The translations under genes were made by a program, and so were the position numbers. From contig OZ038531.1 of the NCBI GenBank assembly GCA_964036665.1, positions 744,001 through 808,000 on the forward strand: a stretch of DNA of 64,000 bases, in the 5' to 3' direction. Source of the stretch: Gordius sp. MW1 (taxonomy: Eukaryota > Nematomorpha > Gordioida > Gordea > Gordiidae). A model generated the notes under the pieces. The model was not told where the DNA came from. It worked only from the letters and a program-made list of their open reading frames with translations, and did no database searches. Of the stretch, positions 22,001 through 37,000 are shown in pieces (position 1 is the stretch's first letter; each line of letters starts with the position of its first letter).

Positions 22001-25000
22001 ACCGAAGAGCGTTTTTCATGAGCGCTTTCTCCTTCAGTATCGGTATCGTATTCTGAAGCTTGAGCGTCAAAACTTGCAGCGTCACCGTCAGAAAACGCTC
22101 CCATATCAGTGTTTTCATCTTCTGACGACACAGACGATTCGGAGGAGCTTGAAGTACGAGCGGCTTTTGAAGTTGACGCTTCTGCTTGAGCGTCATCAGT
22201 TTGAGCGTTGGCGTCATCATTTTCCCCTGCAGCGTTCTTATCAATGCCTTGCTCAACCAAGACCGCGCCCTCCAAAAAAATGCCCAGCTTTTTTCGACTC
22301 TCAAATAATCTGAAAGTTAAAGTGAAAAATAAAGAATTTTGCAAAGAAAAAAAATAACGCTATTAAATAAGCAAAAGTGAATAAAGTGTAAAATAAATAT
22401 TTTTAAAATTAAAGAAAAGTAAGATAAAACCAAACTAACATACCATTTTTTGATGTAAAAGAGACAAAAAAGCTATAAGATATTAATTTTTATAAATTAT
22501 GCGTTTTAGAGCAAACGATATAGGGACATTCCATGTCAAATCGATCATAAAAAGGCGTTTTTCGGCCGACCCCCTCAGAATTTTATAAAATTTGGTGGAA
22601 ATGTTAAAACTAGTAAAATTATTAATTTCCGAAAATTTTAGCTCATTTGGGCCATGGGCGCTCAAAGGTCGAAAATCGGCCATTTAAAAAATCGGGTTGT
22701 GACGCTATATTCAATAAAATTCATAAGTTATTGGCCCCCAAATCATAGAATCTTGTTGTAGTAATAGGTAAGACCTATCTTCATAGAAAAAAAATTTAAA
22801 ATTTTTTTTTTGTCGATTGGTCATCTCATAATGGTCGAAATGGCCAAAATGGCATAATTACTGTTGAACCCTCTCAAATCGTTTCAAATTTGAGACAAAT
22901 GTTTTATACTACCTATTAATCAAATTAAATAAAAGAGAAAGTTGGGCGGCCATCTTGAAGTGGTCATAAATTGCTAGAAATGGTATTTTATTTATTTGGC
23001 GCCAAAATGGATCTCTAAATATGTTTTTTTGCTCATTTAGCCTTCATATAATTTTAATATATCTATGATGCAAATATTTTTGCTATAAATTAACACCCCC
23101 CCCCACCCGCCATATTCCCTATCAATTACAATCAATATAGCGAGTGATTATTCTTCCCCGAATATGCTATAAATTAAAAAAAATTAAAAATAAACAGGTT
23201 TGTAAAATAGCCTAAAATAATTTACTTCAATATAGTTGTAGATACAAGTAGATATTTATTGATTTTTATTCGACATGTAATAATAAATATTTATAATAAA
23301 AGTATGACGGAGTGCATGTTTTCAAGAGCCTATAAAAAATTAATTTATCATTATTTAAAGTATATTTTACTTAAGGCAATAAGTTGTGTTGTCGCTTCAA
23401 GCATTTCCCTTTTAGATAAGGTATAAGTTCTTCCGGTTGTGGTTAAAGGTGATACGATTGTTAATATATCCAATTTATTGAGAGATAATTTGTGACATTT
23501 ATTTGGGAAAGCAAAAGAGTTTGACGGCCCGCATGGATGAAGCAAACTAACTATTATCTTTTCATCCTCATAATTTTTATCTATAACCAGGGCTAACCAC
23601 CATTTTGCTATGCAATTTATTTAAATAATATTTTTATAGCTATTTTACGAGCCTGTTTTTCACATAAATATTTATTATTACATATGTCGAATAAAAATCA
23701 ATAAATATATACTTGTACCTACAACTATATTCAAGTAAATTATTTTAGGCCATTTTACAGCTGTTTCTAATTAAAAAAAATTAAATTTATAGCATTCCGG
23801 GAAAATTAATCATACGCTATTTTGATTGTAATTGATAGGGAGAATATGGGGGGGGGGGGGGGGTTGGGGTGATAATTTATAGCAAAAATATTTGCATCAT
23901 AGATATAAATAATATGAATACTGAATGAGCAAAAAAAACATTTTTAGAGATTCATTTTGGCGCCAAATAATAAAATAACCCTTTTAACAATTTATGACCA
24001 CTTCAAGATGGCCGCCCAACTTTTTCTTTTATTTAATTTGATTAATAGGTTGTATAAAACATTTGTCTCAAATTTGAAACGGTTTGAGAGGGTTCAACAG
24101 TAGTTATGCCATATTGGCCATTTCAGCCATTATGAGATGACCAATCGACAAAAAAAATTTTTTTTATTTTTTTTCTATGAAGATAGGTCTTACCTATTAC
24201 TACAACAAGATTCTATGATTTGGGGGCCAATAACTTATAAATTTTATTGAATATAGCGTCACAACCCGATTTTTTTAATGGCCGATTTTCGACTTTTTAG
24301 CGCCCACAACTCAAAAAGTAGAGGCTCAAATGAGCTAAAATTTTCAGAAATTAAAAATTTCACTAGTTTTAACATTTCCACCAAATTTTATAAAATTCTG
24401 AGGGGGTCGGCCGAAAACGTGGCGATTTGACATGGAATGTCCCTATATCAACAAATAAGTAAAATGAGAAAAAATTCTGTAATAAAAAGGTTGCCTAATA
24501 TCATAATTTTTCCATTTCAATTGCACACAAGTGATTTTTAACCTTTCTAATGATTATTTAACTTTTATAAATATTTATCATACACATCCAACTTCCCAGA
24601 TCCCTTAGGACTATGAAAATGGCATCAAAGATAGGAAAAATACCATTGAAATCTAAAGATGAAATTTAAATTGCCTTTATACTTTTTCTCTATAATGATA
24701 AAAAACTAACGCGAAACCTCAAAGAACAGACCCCTGGCCGATTTTCTTAAAATGAAAAGTTTCCCGAACTTATAATTTGAATTATAACTAAAAAAGCTCA
24801 CCTTTAAGGGGCGAGGGTCTAGTCCTTATAAAATTCCCGTAATTCTCAATATTTTTAACATATCTGATTAACGCCATTTTTAGACCCAACACTTTGTCTT
24901 ATCCACCTCTCTAAAGTGAAAAGCTCATTTTATGGTTGTCTTCTAACTAGAAAAACGCGAGAAAAATGAAATAAAAAACGTAAGGTAATGTAAAAAAAGA

Positions 25001-28000
25001 GAATATTTTACTTAATATTATTCAAGCAAGAATCTTCTTTCTTGATAGTTTGCACCAATTTAGGCAACAAACGTCGTTCTAAACCGGCGTGGATGGAATT
25101 TTTATCGCAAGTCGGCAGCAATTTTTTCAGGCATTTGTAAGGCAAAAGGTTGAAACGTATGCGATAAACCCAGAAAACTTCCCTATTTTAATCGCAAAAA
25201 ATAAAACTAAGTTCAAATTTTCTTAAAAAAAAGGTTCTGTCATAAGAAAATTTGACCACTAATAGTCATTTCAAACCACAATTTTTAATTTTGCAAATAA
25301 AAGATATCTAACCTATTTAGTCTTACCTTAAAAACTCATGATCAGATCCAAAAAAGTATGCAATTTTTAATAACTTCCCTATTTTAAATCGCAAAAATTA
25401 AAATGATCTTCAAATTTGATTTAAAAAAGCTCTGTTTCATAAGAAATTTTGACCACTAAGAGGGATTTCAAGCCACAATCTTTAATTCTGTAACTAAAAG
25501 ATCTATAACCTATCTAGTCTTACCTTAAAAACTCATTATCCGACCCATTTAGATGGATATCTGTAAAAAATTATGCAATTTCTAAAAATCCTAAGAAGTA
25601 AAATTCCGTTTTAATGTGGTCAAAATACTTTATAATTTACCTCAGCTTACTACAGTGGTCTGAGAGCACGGATTCTTCGACTTCTACTTGCGTAATCACC
25701 TAATAAACCAAACACGGTATTAAAATAAAAATGTTTGAAATTTTTCGAGTGGCAGATATTGAACATTTAAATCTCCCGAGTTATATTAATATAGAAATTT
25801 AGTAATCACCAAAGGTAGCTAAGAATTTACTTTCAAACTCTCAATGTATAAACAACCTAAGCATAAATATAGCTTTCTGAATTTTTCAAATAACAATTTT
25901 AATATGAAAAACTCAAAAAACACCAAATTTCCTATCTCTAGCTCAAGATAGACCCCTTAAAGGAGCAAAAAAAGGAGTGGCGCCAAGCAAATTGCCTCTA
26001 TAAAATGAATATGTTCAAAAGAATGCGTTCAATTTCACAAATTTTCACACTTGGCGATAGAAGATTTGTTGAAAATTTCTGGAAATTTTATGGATTTTCT
26101 TCCCTTTAGCTGCTGCGGATCGAAATGGTGCCGACATCATGGGTGTTTTGAGATTCCGCGTCGCTGTCATAAGGATTTCCCTGAGCCTGGGTATGCCCAG
26201 CGTTACATTCATCTCCCCACGTCCAGCGAAATGAAAGGTATTTAGGGTCATTTGCGTCGAGGGTTCTCCTATACTCTGAAATTAAAAATATTCACGAAAA
26301 ATATTTTCCTTATATGTATAAGAGATCGATCAACATAGTCGTGTTTTGACATGACAATTAATAATATGAAGTTTATGACTAAGATTAACATCTACATAGT
26401 GTTTGTATTGCGATCGTATTAATAAGTGAAATTGATCCACAAATAATTGACTCATAAGATCAACCGGCAAACGTTTGCAGATTCTGGTCGATTTTTTTGA
26501 GGCGAACATGAATTTTAATAAATTCCTCTTCCATTTATTAATGCCAAAACTAAAATTTTACCCATGAATTTGCAAGTTGTTGCTGCAACTTTTGCAGCCA
26601 ATATTTCAAAACTTGACGTATACCCGTAAAAAAGTCTACCATAATCGGCAAACGGTTCGCCGGTTGATTTTACAAGTCTATTCAGTGTTGACTAGTGTAA
26701 GATTATCCTTATTATAAATAACAACTGCGGTTAAGTGTTAAAGCGATTACATTAATTATACAAACACAATTTATGCACATTAATAAATGCAAGTAGAACT
26801 GTAGAAATGGCATCATAAACGTTGATTTCATTTAAATATATTAGAATCTTATTTCATCTATCAATACGTTTTAATATTAAAAGATTCAAGTTCACTATTG
26901 ACCAAATGATTGGTATTCGTATCTAATCAAAATTAATAATATATAGTGAAGCATAGCCAATCCTATTATTAGCAATTTCATCAATCATCTAGTTAGATGT
27001 TCAAGATAAATGACAAATTTTGAAACAATTACTAACTCTAGTTTAGAAGTCCAGCATGAATATTTCCTTAAAGTTTTTTGCATTCTTTACTCAAGTTTCT
27101 TTTAAGCTTGATTTAGACAAAATCAAACTTAACAAGAAAAATCACTAAATATAATAGAGCAGCAACTCTGCGCGAAATGATAAAATAACCATGGGGTCAA
27201 ATAGACCTCAAACACACCGTATAAATTTATATTTTGCAAACCTGAGCGCACAACAATCCTACTGCCTCTCCGGGCTCTGCCATTGATTTCATGCTTTTCA
27301 AGTAGATCACGTCTTCCAGATTTTTGAAAGACGAAGGGAAATCTTTACGGGGGTAGGGGGAAGAGTTTGACGAGTCGTTCTGTATCTTAAAAACATATAA
27401 ATTAAATTTCATAAATTAAAATACCAAAAATTACAAAAAAATAGTAACAAAATTTTCATTTTCGCTTTCAATAGTCCTCCCCGTTCAAGCATAATCTCAC
27501 CTAGTTAACTTATATAATTTAAAAAAAAACTTTCAAATACATAGAGTTAAAATTGAGAAATTTGGAATATTGCCCTTAAAAAACATAATGTTAATTATGG
27601 AAAAATAAAATTAACGAAATAAAAGTTAATTATTAGGTATAAGAAAGCAAAAAATTGAAAATTTAACGATTAAAACGGCGCTTTGGTGTTTGATAGAATT
27701 CAAAAACTTGTTTAAGGAGGGTTGATTGTGTTTCAAACAAGGGTTCGTAGCCATCTATTCTGCTCTGGAGGTTAGCAGAAACTGAACCAAAAACCTTGGC
27801 AGGGGCGTACTGAGATATCAGAGGGGGTGGCATTTTAGAATTATTGCTTTCGATTGATTCAATTTCCATTGGTTGAAATCTATTAATTTATCGAATATTT
27901 AAAAAATTTAAAAAAACTATTTTAATATTATTAATATGGTTAAAGGTCTTTTGCTTTAGAGGAAAAATGTGTAATTAAAAGATTTTAACCTACAAAATTT

Positions 28001-31000
28001 ATAATTTTTTTAATATTAAATGGTAAATAATGTTTTAATTAATAAAGCTGTGCTTTTTGTAAAAAAAACTTGAAATTATAAAGGAGCTTTAAATAACAAA
28101 ATAAAACTGTTGGAAAGACGATTTGATGGGGACAGTGGCGAGCCATTCATTACTGACACTACTTAAATACTAAATTAAAAGTTAAAAATGCAATAAAATT
28201 TAGGTTATTAGCATAGGGACATTCCATGTCAAATCGCCACGTTTTCGGCCGACCCCCTCAGAATTTTATAAAATTTGGTGGAAATGTTAAAACTAGTAAA
28301 ATTATTAATTTCCGAAAATTTTAGCTCATTTGGGCCACTACTTTTCGAGTAATGGGCGCTCAAAGGTCGAAAATCGGCCATTCAAAAAATCGGGTTGTGA
28401 CGCTATATTCAATAAAATTCATAAATTATTGGCCCCCAAATCATAGAATCTTGTTGTAGTAATAGGTAAGACCTATCTCCATAGGGAAAAAATCCAAAAA
28501 AAATTTTTTGTCGATTGGTCATCTCATAATGGCCGAAATGGCCAATATGGCATAACTACTGTTGAACCCTCTTAAACCGTTTCAAATTTGAGACAAATGT
28601 TTTATACTACCTATTAATCAAATTAAATAAAAGAGAAAGTTGGGCGGCCATCTTGAAGTGGTCATAAATTGCTAGAAACGGTATTTTATTTATTTGGTGA
28701 CAAAATGACCCTCTAAAATTGGTTTTATTACTCATTTAGCCATCTTATAATATTATTATATCTATTATACAAATATTTTTGCTATAAATTAACACCCCAA
28801 CCCCCCCCCCCCCATATTTCCTATAAATTACAATCAAAATAGGGAGTGATTTTTCTTCGAATTTTGAAATAGAAACAGCTTTGAAAAATCACCTTAAATA
28901 ATAATTTATTTCAAAGTATATATTCATTGTTTGTTATTCGATATGTAAAAGTATTAAAAAAAAGTATGACGGAGGGCATGTCTTCAAGCGCATATAAAAA
29001 ATTAATTTAACATATCTGAAGTATATTTTAGGTAAGGCAATATGTTTTAGTGTCGCATCAAGCATTTCGTTTTAAATAAGGTATAAGTTCTCCGGTTGAG
29101 GTTAAAGGTGATACAATTTTTAATATATCCCATTTCTTTGGAGATATTTTGTGAAATTTATCTAAGAAAGCGAAAGGGTTCGCATGGGTTAAGCAAACTA
29201 ACTATTATTTTTTCATCGTCATAATTTTTATTATAAATTAGATTCAAAATTTCGAACGTCTAGGGGATAATTAGTTGATAGTAAAATTAAACGATAAAGT
29301 AATTTTATTAAAAGAATTCGACATCATTTAAAATTCGCGCTAGAGGTCATACAAATTAATTCATACGCGCCAAAAAAGAAATCAATCTGTGTTGATAAGG
29401 CAATTTTAAAGCCTATATTCAATAATCCTGACGATTTTATTATCTATTTCACGAGCCTGTTTCCAAATTACAATAAAATAATTTGTGGAAAAAAATTACT
29501 CGCTATTTTGATTTAAGATTAAAGGGGGGGGGGGGGGGGGGTTGGGGTGTTAATTTATAGCAAAAATATTTGTATAATAGATATAATAATATTATAAGAT
29601 GGCTAAATGAGTAATAAAACCAATTTTAGAGGGTCATTTTGGCGCCAAATAAATAAAATACCGTTTCTAGCAATTTATGACCACTTCAAGATGGCCGCCC
29701 AACTTTCTCTTTTATTTAATTTGATTAATAGGTAGTATAAAACATTTGTCTCAAATTTGAAACGGTTTGAGAGGGTTCAACAGTAGTTATGCCATATTGG
29801 CCATTTCGGCCATTATGAGATGACCAATCGACAAAAAAAATTTTTTTGATTTTTTTTCCTATGGAAATAGGACTTACCTATTACTACAACAAGATTCTAT
29901 GATTTGGGGGCCAATAACTTATGAATTTTATTGAATATAGCGTCACAACCCGATTTTTTAAATGGCCGATTTTCGACCTTTGAGCGCCCATAACTCGAAA
30001 AGTAGTGGCCCAAATGAGCTAAAATTTTCGAAAATTAATAATTTTACTAGTTTTAACATTTCCACCAAATTTTATAAAATTCTGAGGGGGTCGGCCGAAA
30101 AACGCCTTTTTATGATCGATTTGACATGGAATGTCCCCATAATAAAAATAAATTTTTAAAAATAATGATAATCATAAGAAAAAAGTTTCCGTAACAAACC
30201 CGTAATTTCGCTGTAATTTTAACTAGAAAAAAAACAGTTGTCGATAAAAAGAGATTTAATTTAGACATATCACCTAATTTTCCAGAATTTTCTTACATGT
30301 TTGGAAAAAATCAAGTAGCCCTCGAAACATTTTATAGATATCAACTCTATTAAAAATCTAAAAAATATTGTTTTATTGTTTGCATTTATACTAGAATTCT
30401 CTCAACAAAACGTTTAGCAAAAAAAACTTGCTTAATTTTAAAACAAACAAAAAAAGTAAATTTTCAATGCATTTCCTATCAAAAACTAATTTTTATAAAC
30501 AAATTTTTATTTTAATATGCTTAAAAAGGATGAAATTTACTTTTTGTATAAGCGTTTTTCTTTGGCAACAGCCTTTAAATCCTTTTTATCCACACTAGCT
30601 TTCACAGCTTTTATTTCTAAAGGGGGAGCTGCTATTGAATGATTTGAGAGTAGAAATTCAATCTCGGATCCATTGACTAGGTATTGAGATTTAGTAACTT
30701 CTAACCCATCTTCCCCGTACAAAAACTAAAAATATTGATCACAAAATGAAAATTTTGAAATTTTGTATTGATAAAATTAAATTTTTTAAACAAATAACTC
30801 AGATTTTTGTAAAGCTCAACAAAAATCGCAGTTTTAGTAACAAGAAATTAGTCAAAATAATATATAAAAATGTTATGAATTTTAACCAAATTATAAAGCT
30901 AACAAATTTTAAATCAATAAGGCTTATTACAAATTATTAAAATCTTGGTCATACAAGGGGTTTAATAAAATACTCATAGGTTAAAAAAAGCTATTTTCAA

Positions 31001-34000
31001 TATCCTCAATATTATATTTCCCAAAAATTCAAACAAAAAGTGGCCAACAATATTAAAAATGTCTATAAAACGGCCATACAACTACATTTATTGGCCAAAG
31101 TCCTTCCATTATAAACGTGCGACAAAACTTAATAAAAATAACATGAAAAGAAATCGCCAAGTGATGCGCGCTAAAAATCTTAAAATTACGCAAAAACTAA
31201 TAACAAAAATTCAGAAGCTTATAGAAGACTCAAATTCGCGCGGGATTCTAAAATACCCCCTCTATAAATGCACATACGAATAATAGATAGAAATAAAAAA
31301 ATCAACAGTCCTCCAAAGTTCATAATAAAAATTGAGGAAAAAAAAGTTTTGTGTCGGGTTGGTGTTGAAAAAAAAGCCATTCTACAAAATTTAAATTTTT
31401 TTTAGATTAATTAACTTTCCATAGCAATTTACTATAGTCCGTTTAAAAACAAGTCGTGATATGAAATTTGTGCGCGTCATGAAGAAAGTATACCTGAATA
31501 ACAGAACCGTCGCTGTCTCTAACGGTTGAATCGTATGACACTTTTAAGCCTTCCAAATGCTTTATGATACACCTCTGCAAATAACCGGAATGGCTTGTTT
31601 TCACGGCAGTATCTATCAATCCCTACCAAAAATAAACATTAGAAATTACAGTATATAAAACGTGAAAAATAAATTTGCTCTGAAAAACATTAAAAAGAGT
31701 AAATATAGGCAAATAAATATTAGGAAAGCTGATAATGTAGTAAATATTTCTTGCGAGTAAACATGACCACAATGTCTAAATTCCATTATGTTCATATGAA
31801 AAACGTCAGGCGTATTAGCGAATAGGAAAATATAAACAACCGCTAAGTCCTTAAAACATTAATTTTAAAAATATCACTACACTGCATGGTAAAAAAAGAA
31901 ATTTATACCAATTAATCTTAATACACACTTTCAATGATTTACCATTAAAAAATAAAATTTGACAAAATTCAACTAATTTTTTTAATTTTTTCACCATATA
32001 AATAAGAGAAAATTTAAGGTGTATATTGTGTTGTAAAAATGGCAAGGTTTTGTTTGGTCCACCTTTGGTTTTGGTCGACTAAACAAAAATAAAGCAAAGA
32101 TTTTATGGTCTGTCTTAAAGTTTTTTGGTCAAAGCTTTGGTCTGTTTAGGTTTGGTCGACTAAAACTAAAGGTCGACCAACCAAAACCCACCCCTTTTTA
32201 CGAATACCTCTCGGCCGGCCATGCAATGGAAAAAGTAATCTTGAGGCTTGAGCCCGGACAAAAAACGATAATCTATGAAGCCATGGGCTCGAGGCGTAGG
32301 GTCGTACGGTTTGAAAGAAGGTAAAGTCCGACCCGTTATTAACATGGGGGGCCGACGGCCTTCCAATTCTATTTGCCCGAGCAGGCAGCAAATCTGCATA
32401 CAATTAACCTGTGGCCCAAAAAATAATTTTACAACAGGCTAAAATAGTTTATAATATTAAAAATCCGTATTAATTTCCACATGAATTATTAAAAATATCA
32501 AGGTGGACAGGACGGGACCAACCAAAAAGGAGACCAGATATTGCATAGCAATTAATACGACGTAATGATTATGAATGTATTCTAAAAGCCAATTGGAGGA
32601 TAAACGACCTTACAATCAATACTCAATTGAATAGTGTTAAAAACTTGGTGAAAAAGATCGTTTTCTTTATACTTCAAAATTATACATTCAAAAAACAACA
32701 ATTAATATATGGGGAAAAAACATAAATTTGTGGAATAAATTTGAAAAATAAGCTGAGATAATTCCTAACCAAAGTTCCTTTTGCGCCAGAGTGGACCATG
32801 AGCAATAAATTGTTGCGGGGAAAAGATGTTAGAAGACCTCGCGACATGATATACCTGTAAAACAATCGTCGTATCAATATAATTACTGTAACAAAAATAG
32901 GTTAAAATTTTTTGAAAAATCATGGCATTTCTGTTTTATCAAAAAACGCAAAACAATGTGGAAACGCCGACTTCTACGATGCAAAGTAGATTTGCATCTT
33001 AGACGCATAGGGTAGCGGCGATTTTAGCGCTGCTAAGCATTAAACTTAACTTTCCCAAAATATTTGGCTTCTTGATTTTTCGTTGTTTTTATAGGAAGAT
33101 CTCGTAAAACTAGAATTAAATTTTAAAAAAATTCATTTTAAGGCAAAATGGCCTTTAGACTAAAGCGCGGCTTATTACTTTTAAGCTCTCGCCAACTTAA
33201 TGCTATTTTAAAATGAAATTTCATTGCAAAATTACAAAAAACGTAATTAAGGCATGTGGTCATTCATCTCTATTCCCAGATGAGACAATAACGCTGATAA
33301 CAGAGTTATATAAAACAATATCCCGCAATCGGACCTTAATTATTGTGGTAGGGATTTTTACGCCACACAATTCATTACCAGATTTTGAGATAAATGAGTT
33401 AGAAGGTGCATAAAATGGCCTTTTTGACTATTCTTAAGGCTATATTACGTAGCCATTTTCCTTTAATTTTCACTAGTTTCTTTATGACCCTGCTATGGTC
33501 CATTGATAAATTTAAAGCGTCATCTACGTATGAAGACTGTGGTAAATTCTAACGAACTTCAAATTGATGAAAGTTAAAAAAACGCTCAAGCGTTTTTCAA
33601 AAAGACAAAAAAGGTACTCCGATATGCGATTGTTAATTCCGTCGGTGGCGCGCTTGCTCGCAGATTCCCAATCTTGTAGCAACTTTTCATCTTTAGTAAC
33701 GAAAGCCTTTTCCCACCTGTTTGCCAGCGCCGCCAAGTCGGGTTTTTGTTGGTCTTCCCCAAAAACTTGAACCAACAAACCCGGTCCGATTTCGGTTCGA
33801 CCTTCTTTAACGATTTTTTTCCGCACTTTGTCACCCTGGTCAAATGTTGAAATACTAAATTCATTCTTATATCATTTAAAATTATTGCAAAATGTGAGTT
33901 TTATTATTTAAAAATTATTGATTGCATTGTGGAGAAGGATACTCTACAAAGGTAAAAACATTCTTAATTACAATTACTAGATGTAATTGTCTGATATATA

Positions 34001-37000
34001 CTGCCAGCTATATTTTTTCCCCTTTTAAAAATAAAAATATAATTTTTAAAATTTAACGTGTTTTTATGCTTTAACGTTTTTTGTGAAATTTTCGCCCTAT
34101 TTTCTACGGCATAAAAATATTTAAAATGAGCTTTAATCCTTTTTTATCAAATAAAAGCATTTATTAAATCTAGTTGTATATGAAGATGAAAGAAAGAAAA
34201 GTTAAGAATTATAATATATAAAGTATGTTTAAAGCTAATAAATTTTGCATTGTAGCGAGTAATACGATTAGTGGTAATGGCTTCTATACAAACAACTATT
34301 GATGATATGCTTTTTAAATTAGACCATAAACGCTAGAAAAATATTCATACACAAGAATTAACCAAAGTTACCCTAATTTCCTAGCCAAAATTAACATTTC
34401 ACTAAAAATGCTAGCTTTGGGAAATTGTCACAGCTTCGCGATCTTTCAACAAATGACACGTATTACAATATCAAACTCAATGGGGAGTGCAAGTTTTAAT
34501 GGGGATCGGGGAAATATGGATCGTGCTTGAGTGCGTGATAAAAAAGGGATACTTTAATATTGACGAGTATATCCTTGATGCCCAAAGTAAATCCCGCGAT
34601 TTGTAGGTAGGCTGTAAAAACTCGGCCCAGCGAAGTCAGGATATCACTAGCCACTTGGCCACCGTACAATTCCTGGCAGCAATGAATCTGTAATATAAAT
34701 AATATTCATAAATATAAATAACCATTTAAAAACAAAAGCTTAGAAAGTAATGAGCAATCTCAAATCCTAATCTAATGAGGTCGGTACTGTGAGTTTTGTG
34801 CGTAAATTATCATAATATGTGCGTTATGTAAATACACCCCAAGAGTAAACTATAAATTGTGGTTATTTCACAATAAAATTCCATTATTGATCTTCATAAG
34901 GATATTGATTTTAATAACCCATTGCCAAATTTTGGCAAAGGGTTTTGAACCAGAGCGAGATATAGACTACATAGACTGCTAATGTCTTATGTTTCACGTC
35001 TGGTAAAATGTGTACCATAAAATCCACCATTTTGAATTGAACTATCTCCCATGTCTTTCTACAGTTTACCTCTTTGTTAAACAGAAAAAGTGAATTTACC
35101 TTCCTCATTAGTTGATATAAATAAAAAAGAGTGTTAATAAATGATTACTTTATAAAATGCAGATGACATCAAATTGCTTTAACATCACATCATTACACTA
35201 CATCTTATTTTTTTATTTTTATGAATTTTGTAAATGATATATATTTAAAAACGCTGTATTTAATGTTTAACTCGTTCAATACTTTATTCATTACGTTTTA
35301 AAAACACTTGAAATAACCAAAACCACTATAATTTATACGTCCTTCCCTTATTTGTGCACATTTCAAAATGGCGGATAAATGAAACAGTCTAACTACTTAC
35401 GAGTCCGAAAGGGGAAGCTCCAAACTGAGATTTATCGAAGATCCCAGTTAACCAATCACCTCGCCTGACTACGACTTGAGTTTCGCTCAGGAATGGGGTT
35501 TGCTTGGCACAACCCCGCTCCTGAGCGGGTTGCAAGTAGAGGTCTTCTTTAATTTTACCCTTACCGTACATGTTTAGGGCTTGGGTGCCGGTCGATATCA
35601 AGTTTTGCAATATCGTCGATATTATCTAAAACACGCAAACACCACATTTACAAATATAAAGATTTTTATGTTTAAAATAAAAGTGATAGTTAAAATTTCG
35701 AGTGTTTTTTTGATTAAATTTAATGTAAAAAATGAAATTATTAGTAGATACGAGAGGTGTGAAAGTATTATTTTCATTATAGTACAAAATAGGAGCGATC
35801 TTGAATGGCTAGAACTCCGCCAAGATTAAAATTTGACGCGTATCCAGCATTTTATGTATCATAAATTCAAATTCTAAACTAAAAAATCTCATTTTACGTA
35901 CACACTAATTAAGAATGATACAATAAATGACTCATGATAAAATAAAATTTATTTGCCAAATGAAATAATGTTAGAAATTTCTGGGAGCTAGCCCTAATTA
36001 GTTCCCTAATTCTATAAATTCAAAAAATCATATATTTTTATTTTTACGAGGATAGAAAACTAGAGGATATTAATATAATTACTTGTTTTCCGGACCATAG
36101 CCTAGAAGGTTTCAATATCGCGGGTGGCTGGGTTTTTATGGCCCTGTTTGCCAAGTTGGGAGAGCCTTGGAGAGCCGCGTATATGAGCTGGTGATAATCG
36201 GAACGACCAAAAAATTGGCCCCGAACCTAACGTTAAATACAAGAAGCAACTCTAAAATCTTCATATTTATAAATTATCTGATCTAGTATACGTAAAAAGG
36301 CAAAAAAAACATGTTTTAAAAATAGTTAAATTAGAGCGAGACTATTTAACTAAGAAATTTCTATAAGGAAAACAGTTAAAGTGGTCAAGACATTTAGAAA
36401 ATTATATCCTGCCAACTAGGGACTTATGGTCCCTATGGTATTTTTGCCTCAATAATTTGCATCTAGGATGCAATCCTATGATGTTATAGTCCATTTTTCC
36501 GCCATTTTGAGATGTGCACATATAAGGGAATAAATTAGTTATCATTAATTTCAAATCGAGTAAAAAAAGGTAGCCGGGTTAAATTTTAAAAGAGCCGGGT
36601 GGGGTGGTCCAGCCTCGTACCGTCATTCTAACTGCCGCCACGAGATGGTCTTGAATTAGGCCGGTGAGGGGGCGGCCATCTTTGGGCCCGAGGTATATCA
36701 GCTGATTCCCGGTCACGTAACGAGCTTCGGAGGCGCAGGGCAGGGATTGGGGCAGATGGGCGTTCATTTCGTCCCCGTCAAAATCGGCGTTGTAAGCTTT
36801 GCAATGGGCGTAATGCAATCGCAGGGTTCGTTCGCCCGGCAACACTCGGGCCTTGTTACGAAAATGATCATCGTTATAATTCTCAAAACTTATAATTTTA
36901 AAGTGTCCATCCGTAACTTCAGGTTTAAAAATAATTCAGCATTATGGGGAATAACTATAAAAATCAAATTTGATAAATTGCAATTTTACCGATTAATTTA

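Noticed and set aside
21990-22313. Long open frames on the plus strand and in a second minus frame over the acidic RPA1 linker exon
   Set aside because: They are shadows of the real POLR1A exon 22309-21939, caused by its repetitive GC-richer composition; phase and homology support only one frame.
32146-32403. Two overlapping minus-strand frames around the exon 32408-32208
   Set aside because: Only the frame with FFHCMAGRE is RPA1; the other is a shadow, and both run past the donor into a MITE.
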